NCBI RefSeq assembly: GCF_000721075.1
Contig: NZ_JOEQ01000012.1
Coordinates: 186,001-250,000 of the forward strand
DNA from: Streptosporangium amethystogenes
GTDB lineage: Bacteria > Actinomycetota > Actinomycetes > Streptosporangiales > Streptosporangiaceae
Direction: 5' to 3'
Length of the DNA: 64,000 nt
Positions 43,542-52,650 of the stretch are shown here, piece by piece. Under the pieces are notes generated by a model. That model made no database searches and was not told the DNA's origin. It was given only the letters and a program-made list of their open reading frames with translations. A program made the translations under genes and the position numbers. Each line of letters opens with the position of its first letter. The first letter of the stretch is position 1.

Positions 43542-45245
43542 GTGAGTCAGCTACCTGAGCCAATTCCGAACACCTTCGACGAGGAAGAACCGCGCGACCC
43601 CTACTGGTTCAAGCGCGCCGTCTTCTACGAGGTTCTCATCCGGGGCTTCGCCGACTCCAACGGCGACGGCACCGGAGACATCCGCGGTCTCATCCAGAAA
43701 CTGGACTACCTCCAGTGGCTCGGCGTCGACTGCCTCTGGCTGCTGCCGCTGTACGAGTCACCGCTGCGCGACGGCGGGTACGACATCGCCGACTTCATGA
43801 AGATCCTCCCCGACTTCGGGGACCTCGGAGATTTCGTGAAGCTGGTCGACGAGGCGCACAAGCGCGGCATGCGGGTCATCGCCGACCTGGTGATGAACCA
43901 CACCAGTGACCAGCACCCGTGGTTCCAGGCCTCCCGGCACGACCCCGAGGGTCCGTTCGGCGACTTCTACGTCTGGAACGACCACGACGAGCTCTACAAG
44001 GACGCCCGGGTCATCTTCATCGACACCGAGACGTCCAACTGGTCGCACGACCCGGTCCGGGGACAGTACTACTGGCACCGCTTCTTCTCGCACCAGCCGG
44101 ACCTCAACTACGAGAACCCCGACGTGCAGGACGCGATGCTGGAGGTGCTCCGCTTCTGGCTGGACCTCGGCATCGACGGTTTCCGGATGGACGCCATCCC
44201 GTACCTGTTCGAGCAGGACGGCACCAACTGCGAGAACCTGCCCAGGACCCATGAGTACCTGAAGCGGGTCAGGGCGGAGGTCGACCGGCTCTACCCCGAC
44301 CGGGTGCTGCTGGCCGAGGCCAACCAGTGGCCCGCCGACGTGGTCGAGTACTTCGGCGACCCTGCCACCGGGGGCGACGAGTGCCACATGGCGTTCCACT
44401 TTCCGCTGATGCCGCGCATCTTCATGGCGGTCAGGAGGGAGTCGCGTTACCCGATCTCGGAGATCATGGCCCAGACGCCGAAGATCCCGGAGAACTGCCA
44501 GTGGGGCATCTTCCTCCGCAACCACGACGAGCTCACGCTTGAGATGGTGACGGACGACGAGCGCGACTACATGTACTCGGAGTACGCCAAGGATCCCCGG
44601 ATGCGGGCCAACGTCGGCATCCGGCGGCGGCTGGCACCGCTGCTGGAGAACGACCGCAACCAGATCGAGCTGTTCACGGCCCTGCTGCTCTCCCTGCCCG
44701 GTTCTCCCGTGCTGTACTACGGTGACGAGATCGGCATGGGGGACAACATCTGGCTGGGCGACCGCGACGGGGTCCGCACCCCGATGCAGTGGAGCCCCGA
44801 CCGCAACGCGGGATTCTCCGACTGCGACCCCGGCCGGCTGTATCTCCCGGTCATCATGGACCCGATCTACGGCTACCAGGCGCTCAACGTCGAGGCCCAG
44901 CAGCGGAGCGCGGGCTCGCTGCTGCACTGGACCAAGCGGATGATCGACATTCGCAAGCGGCACCCGGTCTTCGGCCTCGGCGCGTTCACCGAGCTGAACT
45001 CCTCCAACCCGAGCGTCCTGGCCTACGTACGGGAGCTCGGCGACGACCGGATCCTGTGCGTCAACAACCTCTCCAGGTTCCCTCAACCGGTGGAGCTGGA
45101 CCTCCGCCGCTTCGAGGGGTCGATTCCAGTGGAGACGATGGGCGGAGTTCCTTTCCCACCAATTGGCGAGCTTCCGTATCTTTTGACGCTCCCGGGGCAT
45201 GGGTTCTACTGGTTCACCCTGCCGCCCGTATCCCAGGAGGCGTAA
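43542..45245 (+). CDS. treS: Trehalose synthase / maltose alpha-D-glucosyltransferase TreS
   Basis: TreS interconverts trehalose and maltose. The 567-residue product has the GH13_16 barrel with nucleophile D217 (FRMDAIPYL), acid/base E259 (LLAEANQWP) and D329 ([10 protein letters not shown]), and the TreS hallmark [16 protein letters not shown] loop. I chose GTG 43542 after GGGGAG; an in-frame upstream ATG at 43470 overlaps the end of glgE. It ends four bases before the maltokinase gene, so both are co-translated. In this pathway it supplies maltose to Mak. Confidence 0.96.
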   Translation: MSQLPEPIPNTFDEEEPRDPYWFKRAVFYEVLIRGFADSNGDGTGDIRGLIQKLDYLQWLGVDCLWLLPLYESPLRDGGYDIADFMKILPDFGDLGDFVKLVDEAHKRGMRVIADLVMNHTSDQHPWFQASRHDPEGPFGDFYVWNDHDELYKDARVIFIDTETSNWSHDPVRGQYYWHRFFSHQPDLNYENPDVQDAMLEVLRFWLDLGIDGFRMDAIPYLFEQDGTNCENLPRTHEYLKRVRAEVDRLYPDRVLLAEANQWPADVVEYFGDPATGGDECHMAFHFPLMPRIFMAVRRESRYPISEIMAQTPKIPENCQWGIFLRNHDELTLEMVTDDERDYMYSEYAKDPRMRANVGIRRRLAPLLENDRNQIELFTALLLSLPGSPVLYYGDEIGMGDNIWLGDRDGVRTPMQWSPDRNAGFSDCDPGRLYLPVIMDPIYGYQALNVEAQQRSAGSLLHWTKRMIDIRKRHPVFGLGAFTELNSSNPSVLAYVRELGDDRILCVNNLSRFPQPVELDLRRFEGSIPVETMGGVPFPPIGELPYLLTLPGHGFYWFTLPPVSQEA

Positions 45246-45249
45246 AGCC

Positions 45250-46563
45250 GTGTTGACGGAGCTCCTTACCGGTTGGATCACCCATCAACGATGGTTCGCC
45301 GGTAAGGGGCGTCCGATCGACAATCTCGTCGTCGACTCGGACGTACAACTCGCACCACGCCTGCGCCACCTGGTCATCTCGGTTCACCAGGCCGGGGTAC
45401 GCGACCGGTACCAGTTGCTGCTCGGCACCGACGCACCCGATGACTACCGCTTCAAACCCGCCCACATCGGCGAGGACTACTACGACGCCGCCTATGACGC
45501 CGACCTCACCTGCGTCCTGTTGACCGGCATGGCGGAGAACCGTGATCTGGGCCCGCTCCGCTTCCGCCACCTCGACGGGGTGGAGATCAACACCTCCCTG
45601 CGGAGCCTGGTGCTCAGCGCCGAGCAGTCCAACACCTCCCTGGTGTACGGCGACACCTACATCTGCAAGTTGTTCCGCCGCCTGACCCCCGGGGTCAACC
45701 CGGAACTGGAGATCGTCACCGCCCTGGCCCTCCGGGACGGCACCCACATCGCGCGGCCGTACGGCTGGATCGAGACCGACCTGGACGGCGAGCCCACCAC
45801 ACTGGCGATGACCCAGGAGTTCCTGTCGAACTCCAACGACGGCTGGGCACTGGCGCTGGCCAGTGTCCGCGACCTCTACGGCGCCCTGGAGTCCTCGGCC
45901 TCGGAGGCGGGCGGCGATTTCAGCGCCGAGTCCTTTCGCCTCGGCGTGGCCACCGCCCAGGTCCACCACGAGCTGGCCGCCGCCTTCCCGGTCGACGTGA
46001 TCGAGTCGCAGGAGGTCAAGCGGATGGTCGAGGAGTTCGGCCGCCGCCTGGCCGTCGCGGTCGCCGAGGTGCCCGAGCTCCGCGAGCACGCCCATGTCGC
46101 CGAGGAGGCGTACCAGCGGGTCTCCGAGTTGGCCAGGGAGATGTCGGTCCAGCGCGTCCACGGCGACTACCACCTCGGCCAGGTGATGCGGACCCCCACA
46201 GACTGGATCATCCTCGACTTCGAGGGCGAGCCTGGACAGCCCATCGCCGAGCGCCGGGCCCTGGCCTCACCGCTACGCGACGTGGCCGGGATGCTCCGCT
46301 CCTTCGACTACGCGGCCCGCCACCTGCTGGCCGACCACGTCGACGCCGACGAGCTGCGTCCCCGCGCGATCGAGTGGGCCGAACTCAACCGCTCCTCCTT
46401 CCTGGCCGGATACTCCGCCGGAGGCGGCCACCTGCGTGCCGAGGACGCCGTCCTGCTCCGCGCCCTGGAACTCGACAAGGCCGCCTACGAGGTCGTCTAC
46501 GAGGCCCGCAACCGCCCGGCCTGGCTGCACATCCCGATGGCCGCCTTCCAGCTGGACCGCTAG
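45250..46563 (+). CDS. mak: Maltokinase
   Basis: Mak (Pep2) phosphorylates maltose with ATP to give maltose-1-phosphate for GlgE. The 437-residue product has the eukaryote-like kinase fold, with an N-terminal cap (TGWITHQRWFAGKGRPI), and the catalytic loop HGDYHLGQV (H304, D306) followed by ILDFEGEP for metal binding. The length is close to the 455 residues of the mycobacterial enzyme. GTG 45250 is preceded by AGGAGG within the last codons of treS. It is the final gene of the operon. The glgB gene often found next in actinomycetes is absent, and the next gene is on the other strand. Confidence 0.95.
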   Translation: MLTELLTGWITHQRWFAGKGRPIDNLVVDSDVQLAPRLRHLVISVHQAGVRDRYQLLLGTDAPDDYRFKPAHIGEDYYDAAYDADLTCVLLTGMAENRDLGPLRFRHLDGVEINTSLRSLVLSAEQSNTSLVYGDTYICKLFRRLTPGVNPELEIVTALALRDGTHIARPYGWIETDLDGEPTTLAMTQEFLSNSNDGWALALASVRDLYGALESSASEAGGDFSAESFRLGVATAQVHHELAAAFPVDVIESQEVKRMVEEFGRRLAVAVAEVPELREHAHVAEEAYQRVSELAREMSVQRVHGDYHLGQVMRTPTDWIILDFEGEPGQPIAERRALASPLRDVAGMLRSFDYAARHLLADHVDADELRPRAIEWAELNRSSFLAGYSAGGGHLRAEDAVLLRALELDKAAYEVVYEARNRPAWLHIPMAAFQLDR

Positions 46564-46568
46564 AGGGC

Positions 46569-47198
46569 TCACTTCGAGTGAGGCAGCAGCACCTTGTCGA
46601 TGATGTAGACGGTGGCGTTCTTGGTGGCGATGTCGCCGCAGACCACCTTGGCCCTGCCGGAGACGATGAAGTCCTGGCCCGAACCCTTGACGGTGATCTG
46701 GCCGCCCTGCATGGTCTTCAGCGGCGCGCCGACCAGCTGGGACGGGCTCTTCTTGCCCTCCACCACGTGGTAGGTCAGCACCTTGGCCAGTTCCGGCTTG
46801 TTGGCCATCAGCTTCTTGAGGGTGCCGGGCGGCAGCTGGTCGAAGGCCGCGTTGCTGGGAGCGAAGATCGTGATGCCCTTGGCCGTGTAGAGCTTGTTGG
46901 TCAGACCCGCGTCCTTGATGGCGGTGCTCAGGGTCGACAGCTCGGGGTTCTCGGCCACCGCGGTGGTGACCCGCTCCCTGGCCGCGTTGCCGAGGCTGCC
47001 CTTGCCGGTGGCCGGCAGGGCAGAGCAGCCGGGGCCGACCGGCTTACCGCTCACGCCGGCCGAAGGTGACGACGTGTGGCCCGGAGACGACGCCGACGGC
47101 GTCGGGGTGGGCGCGGAGTGGGTGGCCGCCCCCGCGGCGACAGGGAGCGCGCTCACCATCAGCGCGCTCAGCCCGGAGACGAGAAGTTCCTTCTTCAT
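46569..47198 (-). CDS. Secreted fasciclin-domain protein
   Basis: The 209-residue product has a signal peptide (MKKELLVSGLSALMVSALPVAAGA) and a Thr/Ser/Pro-rich stretch (26-60) that could be glycosylated or span the wall. A single FAS1 domain follows (about 75-205), with ITIFAPSNAAFDQLP and LTYHVVEGK as the H1 and H2 boxes. FAS1 domains mediate adhesion or protein contacts; in mycobacteria this is the MPT70/MPT83 type. AGGAGG lies five bases before the ATG. It converges on the maltokinase gene with only 5 bp between stops, and no terminator is visible there. Confidence 0.9.
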   Translation of the reverse strand: MKKELLVSGLSALMVSALPVAAGAATHSAPTPTPSASSPGHTSSPSAGVSGKPVGPGCSALPATGKGSLGNAARERVTTAVAENPELSTLSTAIKDAGLTNKLYTAKGITIFAPSNAAFDQLPPGTLKKLMANKPELAKVLTYHVVEGKKSPSQLVGAPLKTMQGGQITVKGSGQDFIVSGRAKVVCGDIATKNATVYIIDKVLLPHSK

Positions 47199-47416
47199 GG
47201 GACCTCCTGATTCGGATGCATGAGCCGCCGGGTGTACCCCCGGCGGCCCATACCGCCTGCTCACTGGCCACCTTCCCCCCAAATAACCATCTATCGGGCA
47301 TATGGCCATTAAATGCCTAAAACAGATCAGAATGTTCACCAGTAAGACGTCACCTCGGGTCACCCCTACACCGAATCGGGACACAGAGTAATCAAACAAC
47401 CCCATAGAGTGACAGC

Positions 47417-48040
47417 ATGGCTCCACCGCTACCCGGCCCGCTGGCCCACTTGGCACCGTTGCTGGACCACTACGGCTACCTTGCCGTCGGCACGCTGATC
47501 TTCATGGAGGATTTCGGCGTTCCCGTCCCCGGGGAGACGATCCTGCTCACCGCCGCGATCTACGCCGGGGCCGGGCAACTACACCTCGCCGCCATCGTGC
47601 CGATCGCGGTGCTGGCCGCGGTGGCCGGGGACAACCTCGGCTACCTGATCGGCCGCACCGGCGGTCGTGCCTTCATCCGCCGCTGGGGCCACTACGTCCT
47701 GCTGCCCCCGGAACGCTTCCAGAAGGCGGAGCGGTTCTTCGAACAGCACGGCGGCAAGGTCGTCGTCGTCGCCCGCTTCGTCGCGGGACTGCGCGAGGTC
47801 AACGGCATCGTCGCGGGCACCATCGGCATGCCCTGGCTCCGCTTCCTGGCGTTCAACACCCTCGGCGCGGCGCTGTGGGTCACGGTGTGGACGGTGCTGG
47901 GATACACCGTGGGCAACTACATCGGCGAGGTGTACGACGAGATCGCCCGCTACTTCACCTACCTGCTCCTCGCCCTGGTCGTCCTGGCCATCGGACTGAT
48001 CGCCCGGCACCTGATACGCCACCGCCGCGACCGCCGATGA
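47417..48040 (+). CDS. DedA family membrane protein
   Basis: The 207-residue product has the DedA/SNARE-associated plan: re-entrant segments with FMEDFGVPVPGETIL near the N-terminus, GDNLGYLIGRTGG, the conserved ARFVAGLREVNGIVAG box with its arginine, and C-terminal membrane helices. Members act in lipid carrier recycling (undecaprenyl-phosphate flipping in some) and membrane homeostasis. No strong ribosome site is visible; TAGAGT six bases upstream could be the -10 of a leaderless start. A hairpin follows the stop. Confidence 0.9.
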   Translation: MAPPLPGPLAHLAPLLDHYGYLAVGTLIFMEDFGVPVPGETILLTAAIYAGAGQLHLAAIVPIAVLAAVAGDNLGYLIGRTGGRAFIRRWGHYVLLPPERFQKAERFFEQHGGKVVVVARFVAGLREVNGIVAGTIGMPWLRFLAFNTLGAALWVTVWTVLGYTVGNYIGEVYDEIARYFTYLLLALVVLAIGLIARHLIRHRRDRR

Positions 48041-48110
48041 CACCGGAAAACACCTCGGCCCATGGGCCTGAAGCCCGGGACATCGGGCCGGTCCCCCCCG
48101 TAACCGAGAA

Positions 48111-48148
48111 GGCGGATGATCACGAAAGGGTGTTCGCGATCATCCGCC
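48111..48148. terminator. Long hairpin between DedA and the collagen-like gene
   Basis: GGCGGATGATC (48111-48121) pairs with GATCATCCGCC (48138-48148), and the stem continues inward through one mismatch to an AGGGTG loop. It lies between two convergent genes, 70 bp after the DedA stop and 19 bp from the other stop, and can serve both. Confidence 0.7.
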
Positions 48149-48167
48149 TGCGGCGTCACGGGACGGT

Positions 48168-49364
48168 TCAGGAGGCCCGTGCCCCGGCTTTGCTCAGCCG
48201 CTTCCCGGACTCATCCGCTTCCTCGTCGATGTTCCAGTTGATCCGTGTCCCGGCCGACCGCCCCGTGGGCGGCGTCAGATTGACGAAAGCGCCGCAGTTG
48301 CCGGGCCATGCCGGGTTTCCCCCCTTGCCGGGGATCGGCCTGATCTTGCACGTCGTCTGCATGATCCTGCCGTCAATGCCCAGCACGTCGACGTACAGGC
48401 TGCTTCCCAACGCAGCCAGGGTGACACCGGTCACGTGGCCCGGGTAACCTGCCACGGACGAGAGATCGTGCCAGTTCGGGGTGTTTCCCGGATCCCTGAG
48501 CAGGGTGCGGCCGTCGCCCGGCACGTAGCCGAGGTATTCGGTGCTGCCCTGGATCACCGAGTCGATACCGACCCCCGGCCCCGGCGGCCCCATCGGACCC
48601 GGGCTCCCCTCCTCGCCCTCCTCACCAGGATCACCCTTCTCACCCTGCGGACCCGCAGGACCCTGATCGCCCTTCTCACCCGGATCGCCCTTCTCTCCCG
48701 CCGGACCCTGAGCACCGGCCGGACCTTGTAGACCTGTCAGGCCCTGCGGACCCGCAGGACCCTGATCGCCCTTCTCTCCCGCCGGACCCGCAGGACCCGA
48801 ATCGCCCTTCTCACCCTGCGGACCCGCAGGACCCTGATCCCCCTTCTCACCCTGCGGACCCGCAGGACCCTGATCCCCCTTCTCACCCTGCGGACCACCC
48901 GCAGGACCCTGATCGCCCTTCTCACCCTGCGGGCCCCTCCTACCTTCCGGGCCCCGTTCACCTCGCGGTCCAGGGAAACCCATCGGGCCTCGCTCGCCCT
49001 CCGGCCCTTCCTGACCCTCCGGACCTCGGCGTCCCGGGACGCCCTGTATCCCCCTACGCCCCCGCCGTCCGCGCTCGCAGAACCTGTGACAACGGTGGCA
49101 CGGACGGCCGCAACGGCGGCAAGGCCGGTGACGGCACTCCCCGCGGTGGTCGACGGATGCGACGGGACCGCCTCCCTTGACGACCGCTCCGGCAGAGGTG
49201 CCCGGCACAGGCCCGGCCATCGCACTCACCGGCGCCTGACCCAACAGCACCGTCCCCGCCGTGGTCACGACGACGGCGTACTTCAAGAGGCGGCGGCCGG
49301 TCGACCCACTCCCATAAGGAATCAACTTATTTCCCTTTGCAGCGAGAATCCGATTTTTTATCAT
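48168..49364 (-). CDS. Exported collagen-like protein with a cysteine cluster
   Basis: With ATG 49364 the product has 398 residues. A long signal-like N-terminus ends near APVSAMA (50). Residues 77-96 hold six cysteines (C77, C82, C85, C89, C92, C96) among His and Arg. Residues 99-264 are about 55 Gly-X-Y triplets, rich in [14 protein letters not shown]-terminal globular domain (265-398) has no family I know. Gly-X-Y repeats form triple helices, and the cysteine cluster may lock a trimer or bind metal. The register breaks once at G156-G157. An upstream in-frame ATG at 49472 would precede with an uncharged hydrophobic stretch but has no ribosome site. Confidence 0.8.
   Translation of the reverse strand: MIKNRILAAKGNKLIPYGSGSTGRRLLKYAVVVTTAGTVLLGQAPVSAMAGPVPGTSAGAVVKGGGPVASVDHRGECRHRPCRRCGRPCHRCHRFCERGRRGRRGIQGVPGRRGPEGQEGPEGERGPMGFPGPRGERGPEGRRGPQGEKGDQGPAGGPQGEKGDQGPAGPQGEKGDQGPAGPQGEKGDSGPAGPAGEKGDQGPAGPQGLTGLQGPAGAQGPAGEKGDPGEKGDQGPAGPQGEKGDPGEEGEEGSPGPMGPPGPGVGIDSVIQGSTEYLGYVPGDGRTLLRDPGNTPNWHDLSSVAGYPGHVTGVTLAALGSSLYVDVLGIDGRIMQTTCKIRPIPGKGGNPAWPGNCGAFVNLTPPTGRSAGTRINWNIDEEADESGKRLSKAGARAS
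48750..48935 (-). repeat. 36-bp coding tandem repeats of the collagen-like gene
   Basis: Near-identical 36-bp units, each encoding [16 protein letters not shown] dodecapeptides, are repeated about five times. One unit has three extra bases, giving an added glycine and a break in the triplet register. Such arrays change length by slippage. Confidence 0.8.
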
Positions 49365-49486
49365 TTCCAGTGATCCAAATCGGAAATACCCGAACACCAA
49401 AAGGGAAAACACATCCCCCATTTTCGACTCAGCAAACAGATGGCATTCCACGGAAAACCAAATCCATCCCAACGGGACTTCTTCGT

Positions 49487-49517
49487 ATTTTATGCGCGAG
49501 TAGACAATTAACCTTAA
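49487..49517 (-). promoter_or_regulatory. Candidate promoter of the collagen-like gene
   Basis: Minus-strand TTAAGG (49512-49517) and TAAAAT (49487-49492) lie 19 bases apart in a markedly AT-rich stretch (about 49320-49560). The leader would be about 115 bases long. The rest of the 285-bp gap 49365-49649 shows nothing else. Confidence 0.35.
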
Positions 49518-49649
49518 AGTGCCGATTACCGCGGTTCTATTCCGTGAAATGCACCGAACCCGATATCACGGGAGCAGTACGGCATGACGCGTCGGCCGAG
49601 CCGAGGTCGTCGCCGTCCCCGTACCCGGTCACCATCGAGGCGACGGTCG

Positions 49650-50894
49650 TCAGACGGCCCGCGCGCCTTCCGGTTCGGTGCCGGCGATCGGCCGCCGGGT
49701 CCGCAGTGCCCAGCGCACCGCCGGTCCCATCGCCAGGCCGGAGAGCAGGAACAGGCCGCCCAGCACCAGCCAGCCCGGAGTCCCCCAGGTGACGATCAGC
49801 GTGGTGAGCAGCAGCGGGCCGAGCATCCTCGCGATCGCAGCACCGGATCCGAAGAAGCCCTGGTACTGGCCCTGTTTGTCGGCCGGGGCGAGGTCGAATC
49901 CGATCTCCCAGGCACCGGAGGCCTGCATCATCTCACCGAGCACCTGCAGGCAGGCGGCCACGAGCAGGACGAGCCCGGCGACCCACGCCGAGGTTCCGGC
50001 CGACGACAGGGCGAACACCGCACACGAGGCGAGCAGCACCGCGCCCGCCCGCCGTACGGAGCGGGCGGCACTCTCCAGGTCCCTGACCCGCCGGGCCACC
50101 CGTACCTGGAACAGCACGACGCCCAGGGTGTTGAGGACCAGCAGTGCGGCGACCGTCCAGCTCGGAGCCTGGGTCCGCTGAACGATCCAGAGCGGGATGA
50201 CCAGGCTGAGCAGCGGCATGTTCAACAGCGTGATCATGTTGAGGAACGAGATCAGCGCGTACGGCCGGTCCCTGAGCACCGCCAGCGCCGGCTCGCCCGC
50301 TCCGGCGGCCGGCGTGGACGGCAGCGGAGGAAGGCGGAGCAGGATCAGCGCGGAGAACAGGAAGCTCAGCGCGTCCATCGCCAGGACCGTCAGGTAGGCC
50401 GCCGGAGTGTCGAGGTGCAGCGCCGCTCCCCCGAACGCGGCGCCGATCGCCAGCCCCGCGTTGACCGTCGCCTGCAGGTGGGCCCGGACCCCGGTCCGCC
50501 GCGCCCTGTCCACCAGCCCGGCGAGCAGCGCCTGCCTGGCGGCGGCGAGACCGCACTGGGAGATCGCGTACAGGCAGGCGACCAGCACGAACAGCGGGAA
50601 GGACCGGACGAACAGGAACGAGCCGACCGCGACGGCGGTGGCGACGGCCAGCAGGACCGCCGTGCCGCGCGGTCCCCGGCGGTCGGCGAGGTGCCCGAGC
50701 GGGACCCCCGTCACGAACCCGACGGCCCAGCCGAGTGTCAGCCCGAAGCCGACCTCGGTCGGCGACAGCCCCACGATCCGGATGAAGTAGAGCGCCGAGC
50801 ACACGTAGTAGGCGCCGTCTCCGATGGAGTTGGTCAGCTGCGCGAGGGCGAGGATCCTGGGCGGCCCGGAAGACGGCATGATCCGGCTGAACAT
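49650..50894 (-). CDS. MFS transporter, divergent from a MocR regulator
   Basis: The 414-residue product has twelve predicted membrane helices with the motif-A-like loop GHLADRRGPRGTAVL after helix 2, typical of drug:H+ antiporter-like exporters. AAGGAG lies four bases before the ATG. It is divergent from a MocR-type regulator gene across 127 bp, so its expression is likely controlled by that protein. The substrate is unknown; a cell-permeable amine or vitamin-like compound is possible given the regulator type. Confidence 0.88.
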   Translation of the reverse strand: MFSRIMPSSGPPRILALAQLTNSIGDGAYYVCSALYFIRIVGLSPTEVGFGLTLGWAVGFVTGVPLGHLADRRGPRGTAVLLAVATAVAVGSFLFVRSFPLFVLVACLYAISQCGLAAARQALLAGLVDRARRTGVRAHLQATVNAGLAIGAAFGGAALHLDTPAAYLTVLAMDALSFLFSALILLRLPPLPSTPAAGAGEPALAVLRDRPYALISFLNMITLLNMPLLSLVIPLWIVQRTQAPSWTVAALLVLNTLGVVLFQVRVARRVRDLESAARSVRRAGAVLLASCAVFALSSAGTSAWVAGLVLLVAACLQVLGEMMQASGAWEIGFDLAPADKQGQYQGFFGSGAAIARMLGPLLLTTLIVTWGTPGWLVLGGLFLLSGLAMGPAVRWALRTRRPIAGTEPEGARAV

Positions 50895-50960
50895 CGGACT
50901 CCTTGGTGGTCACCGCGCTGAGGTCTCGCGCGTTGGGAACAGCGTGACTCTATTGAGGGA

Positions 50961-51007
50961 ATTGGCTCCATATAAGCTCCAATAGAAGACAGGATCATTG
51001 GGCCAAT
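50961..51007. promoter_or_regulatory. Repeated ATTGG/CCAAT elements in the MFS-MocR divergent promoter
   Basis: ATTGG (50961-50965) and CCAAT (50979-50983) face each other around TATAAG (50971-50976), and the 11-bp palindrome ATTGGGCCAAT follows at 50997-51007, just ahead of the MocR start. MocR proteins bind two or more spaced half-sites of this sort. TATAAG could be a -10 for MocR, and its complement for the MFS gene. Confidence 0.5.
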
Positions 51008-51021
51008 ACGAGGGTGGTCGG

Positions 51022-52476
51022 GTGGATTTCCATGTGAGCCTCGCCGGGCGTGGCGATCTGTCCGTCCGCATCTACCGGCAGCTTCTGGACGCCGTCCTCG
51101 ACGGTCGCCTGCGCTCGGGGGAGCGCCTGCCGCCGACCCGCGAGCTGGCGCGACGGCTCGGCGTGTCACGCAACACCGTGGCCGTCGCCTACGAGCGGCT
51201 GACCGCCGAGGGCGTCCTCGTCGGTCAGGTCGGCGCGGGCACCTTCGTGTGCGCCGAACCTCTCGGCCGCTCCCGCTCCCGGGCCGCGCCGGCGGGCAGC
51301 GGCGTACGCCCCCGCCACCTCTGGCGGTCCCTGCCCGCCCCGCCGAGCGAACCGGCCACGGAGCCGGTCTACGACTTCAGGGTGGGCGTCCCCGATGCCC
51401 GGCTGTTCCCGCTCGAAACGTGGCGCAGGCTCGTCGCCCGCGAGCTCCGCCCGGCGCTGGTGCGCTCCACCGGCTACGGCGACCCCTCCGGACATATGGG
51501 GCTGCGGGAGGCCGTCGCCCGCCACATCGGGATCTCCCGCTCGGTACGGGCGAGCGCCGCCGACGTGCTCGTCACCCAGGGGGCCCAGCAGGCGCTCGAC
51601 CTGATCGGCCGCGTGCTGATCGAGCCCGGCTGCCGGGTGGCGGTCGAGGAACCCGGCTACCCGCCGGCCAGGCTGCTGTTTCAGTCACTGGGCGCGCGGG
51701 TCACCGGGGTGCCGGTCGACAGTGAGGGCCTGGACGTGTCCGCCCTCCCCGACTCCGCCTGCCTCGTCTACGTCACGCCCTCGCACCAGTTCCCGCTGGG
51801 CACGCCGATGTCGCTCGGCCGCCGCGCCGCGCTGCTCGAATGGGCCGAGCGGCGAGGTGCCGTGGTGATCGAGGACGACTACGACAGCGAGTTCCGTTTC
51901 GAGGACCGCCCGCTGGAACCGCTGCAGAGCCTGGACCGCAGCGGCCACGTCATCTACGTCGGCTCCTTCTCCAAGACGATGCTGCCGATGCTGCGGCTGG
52001 GCTTCCTGGTCGCCCCCGCCTCGCTCCAGCCCGCACTCCGCAGGGCCAGGCAGCTCACCGACTGGCACAGCGAGCTGCCCACCCAGGCGGCGCTGGCCGG
52101 GTTCATCGGCGAGGGCCTGCTCGGGCGACACGTCCGCAAGGCGACGCGCGAGTACGCGGCCCGCCGCGAACGGATCCTCGCCACGCTCCGGCGAGACTTC
52201 CGCGACTGGCTGGAGCCGATCCCCTCGGCTGCCGGCCTGCACCTCTGCGCCCACCTGACCTCGGACGCCGGGGTCGACATGAACCGCGTCACGGCGTACG
52301 CGGACCAGGCGGGGATCGCACTGCAGGACCTCGCCCCCTACTACGGCGAGGCCCCCGCGCGGGCGGGGCTGGTGCTCGGGTACGGCGCCATTCCGGTGGA
52401 GCGGATCGAACCGGGACTACGGCACCTGGCGGAGAGCTTCCGCGCCGCGGCGAACTCGCGGGACCCTCAGGGGTGA
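51022..52476 (+). CDS. MocR/PdxR family regulator (GntR-type HTH plus aminotransferase domain)
   Basis: The 484-residue product starts with a GntR winged helix (residues 8-75, LPPTRELARRLGVSRNTVAVAYERL) and continues as a fold-type I aminotransferase-like domain (about 110-480). The PLP lysine is in YVGSFSKTMLPMLRLGF, and EDDYDSEFRF precedes it. These regulators sense PLP or a PLP-amino-acid adduct. GTG 51022 follows GAGGG by eight bases; TTG 50998 is an alternative that would lie inside the operator-like palindrome. Divergent position makes the MFS gene its likely target. Confidence 0.92.
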   Translation: MDFHVSLAGRGDLSVRIYRQLLDAVLDGRLRSGERLPPTRELARRLGVSRNTVAVAYERLTAEGVLVGQVGAGTFVCAEPLGRSRSRAAPAGSGVRPRHLWRSLPAPPSEPATEPVYDFRVGVPDARLFPLETWRRLVARELRPALVRSTGYGDPSGHMGLREAVARHIGISRSVRASAADVLVTQGAQQALDLIGRVLIEPGCRVAVEEPGYPPARLLFQSLGARVTGVPVDSEGLDVSALPDSACLVYVTPSHQFPLGTPMSLGRRAALLEWAERRGAVVIEDDYDSEFRFEDRPLEPLQSLDRSGHVIYVGSFSKTMLPMLRLGFLVAPASLQPALRRARQLTDWHSELPTQAALAGFIGEGLLGRHVRKATREYAARRERILATLRRDFRDWLEPIPSAAGLHLCAHLTSDAGVDMNRVTAYADQAGIALQDLAPYYGEAPARAGLVLGYGAIPVERIEPGLRHLAESFRAAANSRDPQG

Positions 52477-52650
52477 TGTTCTTCGGACGGCTTGGAGACT
52501 CCTCTGTCCAGCGATGGGCCAAAGCCCTTCGATATTGAGCCGATAATTGCCGTCAAAAACTGAAAAATAATGTATTGATGGCCAAAATCGTCAATGTTAC
52601 GTTGATGCCGTTTCGTTTACTGATCTTCCTTAACCGAAGAGAGACGGCAC

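Noticed and set aside
48573..49070. Regular repeats as a CRISPR array
   Set aside because: The units are coding Gly-X-Y triplets without unique spacers and without cas genes.
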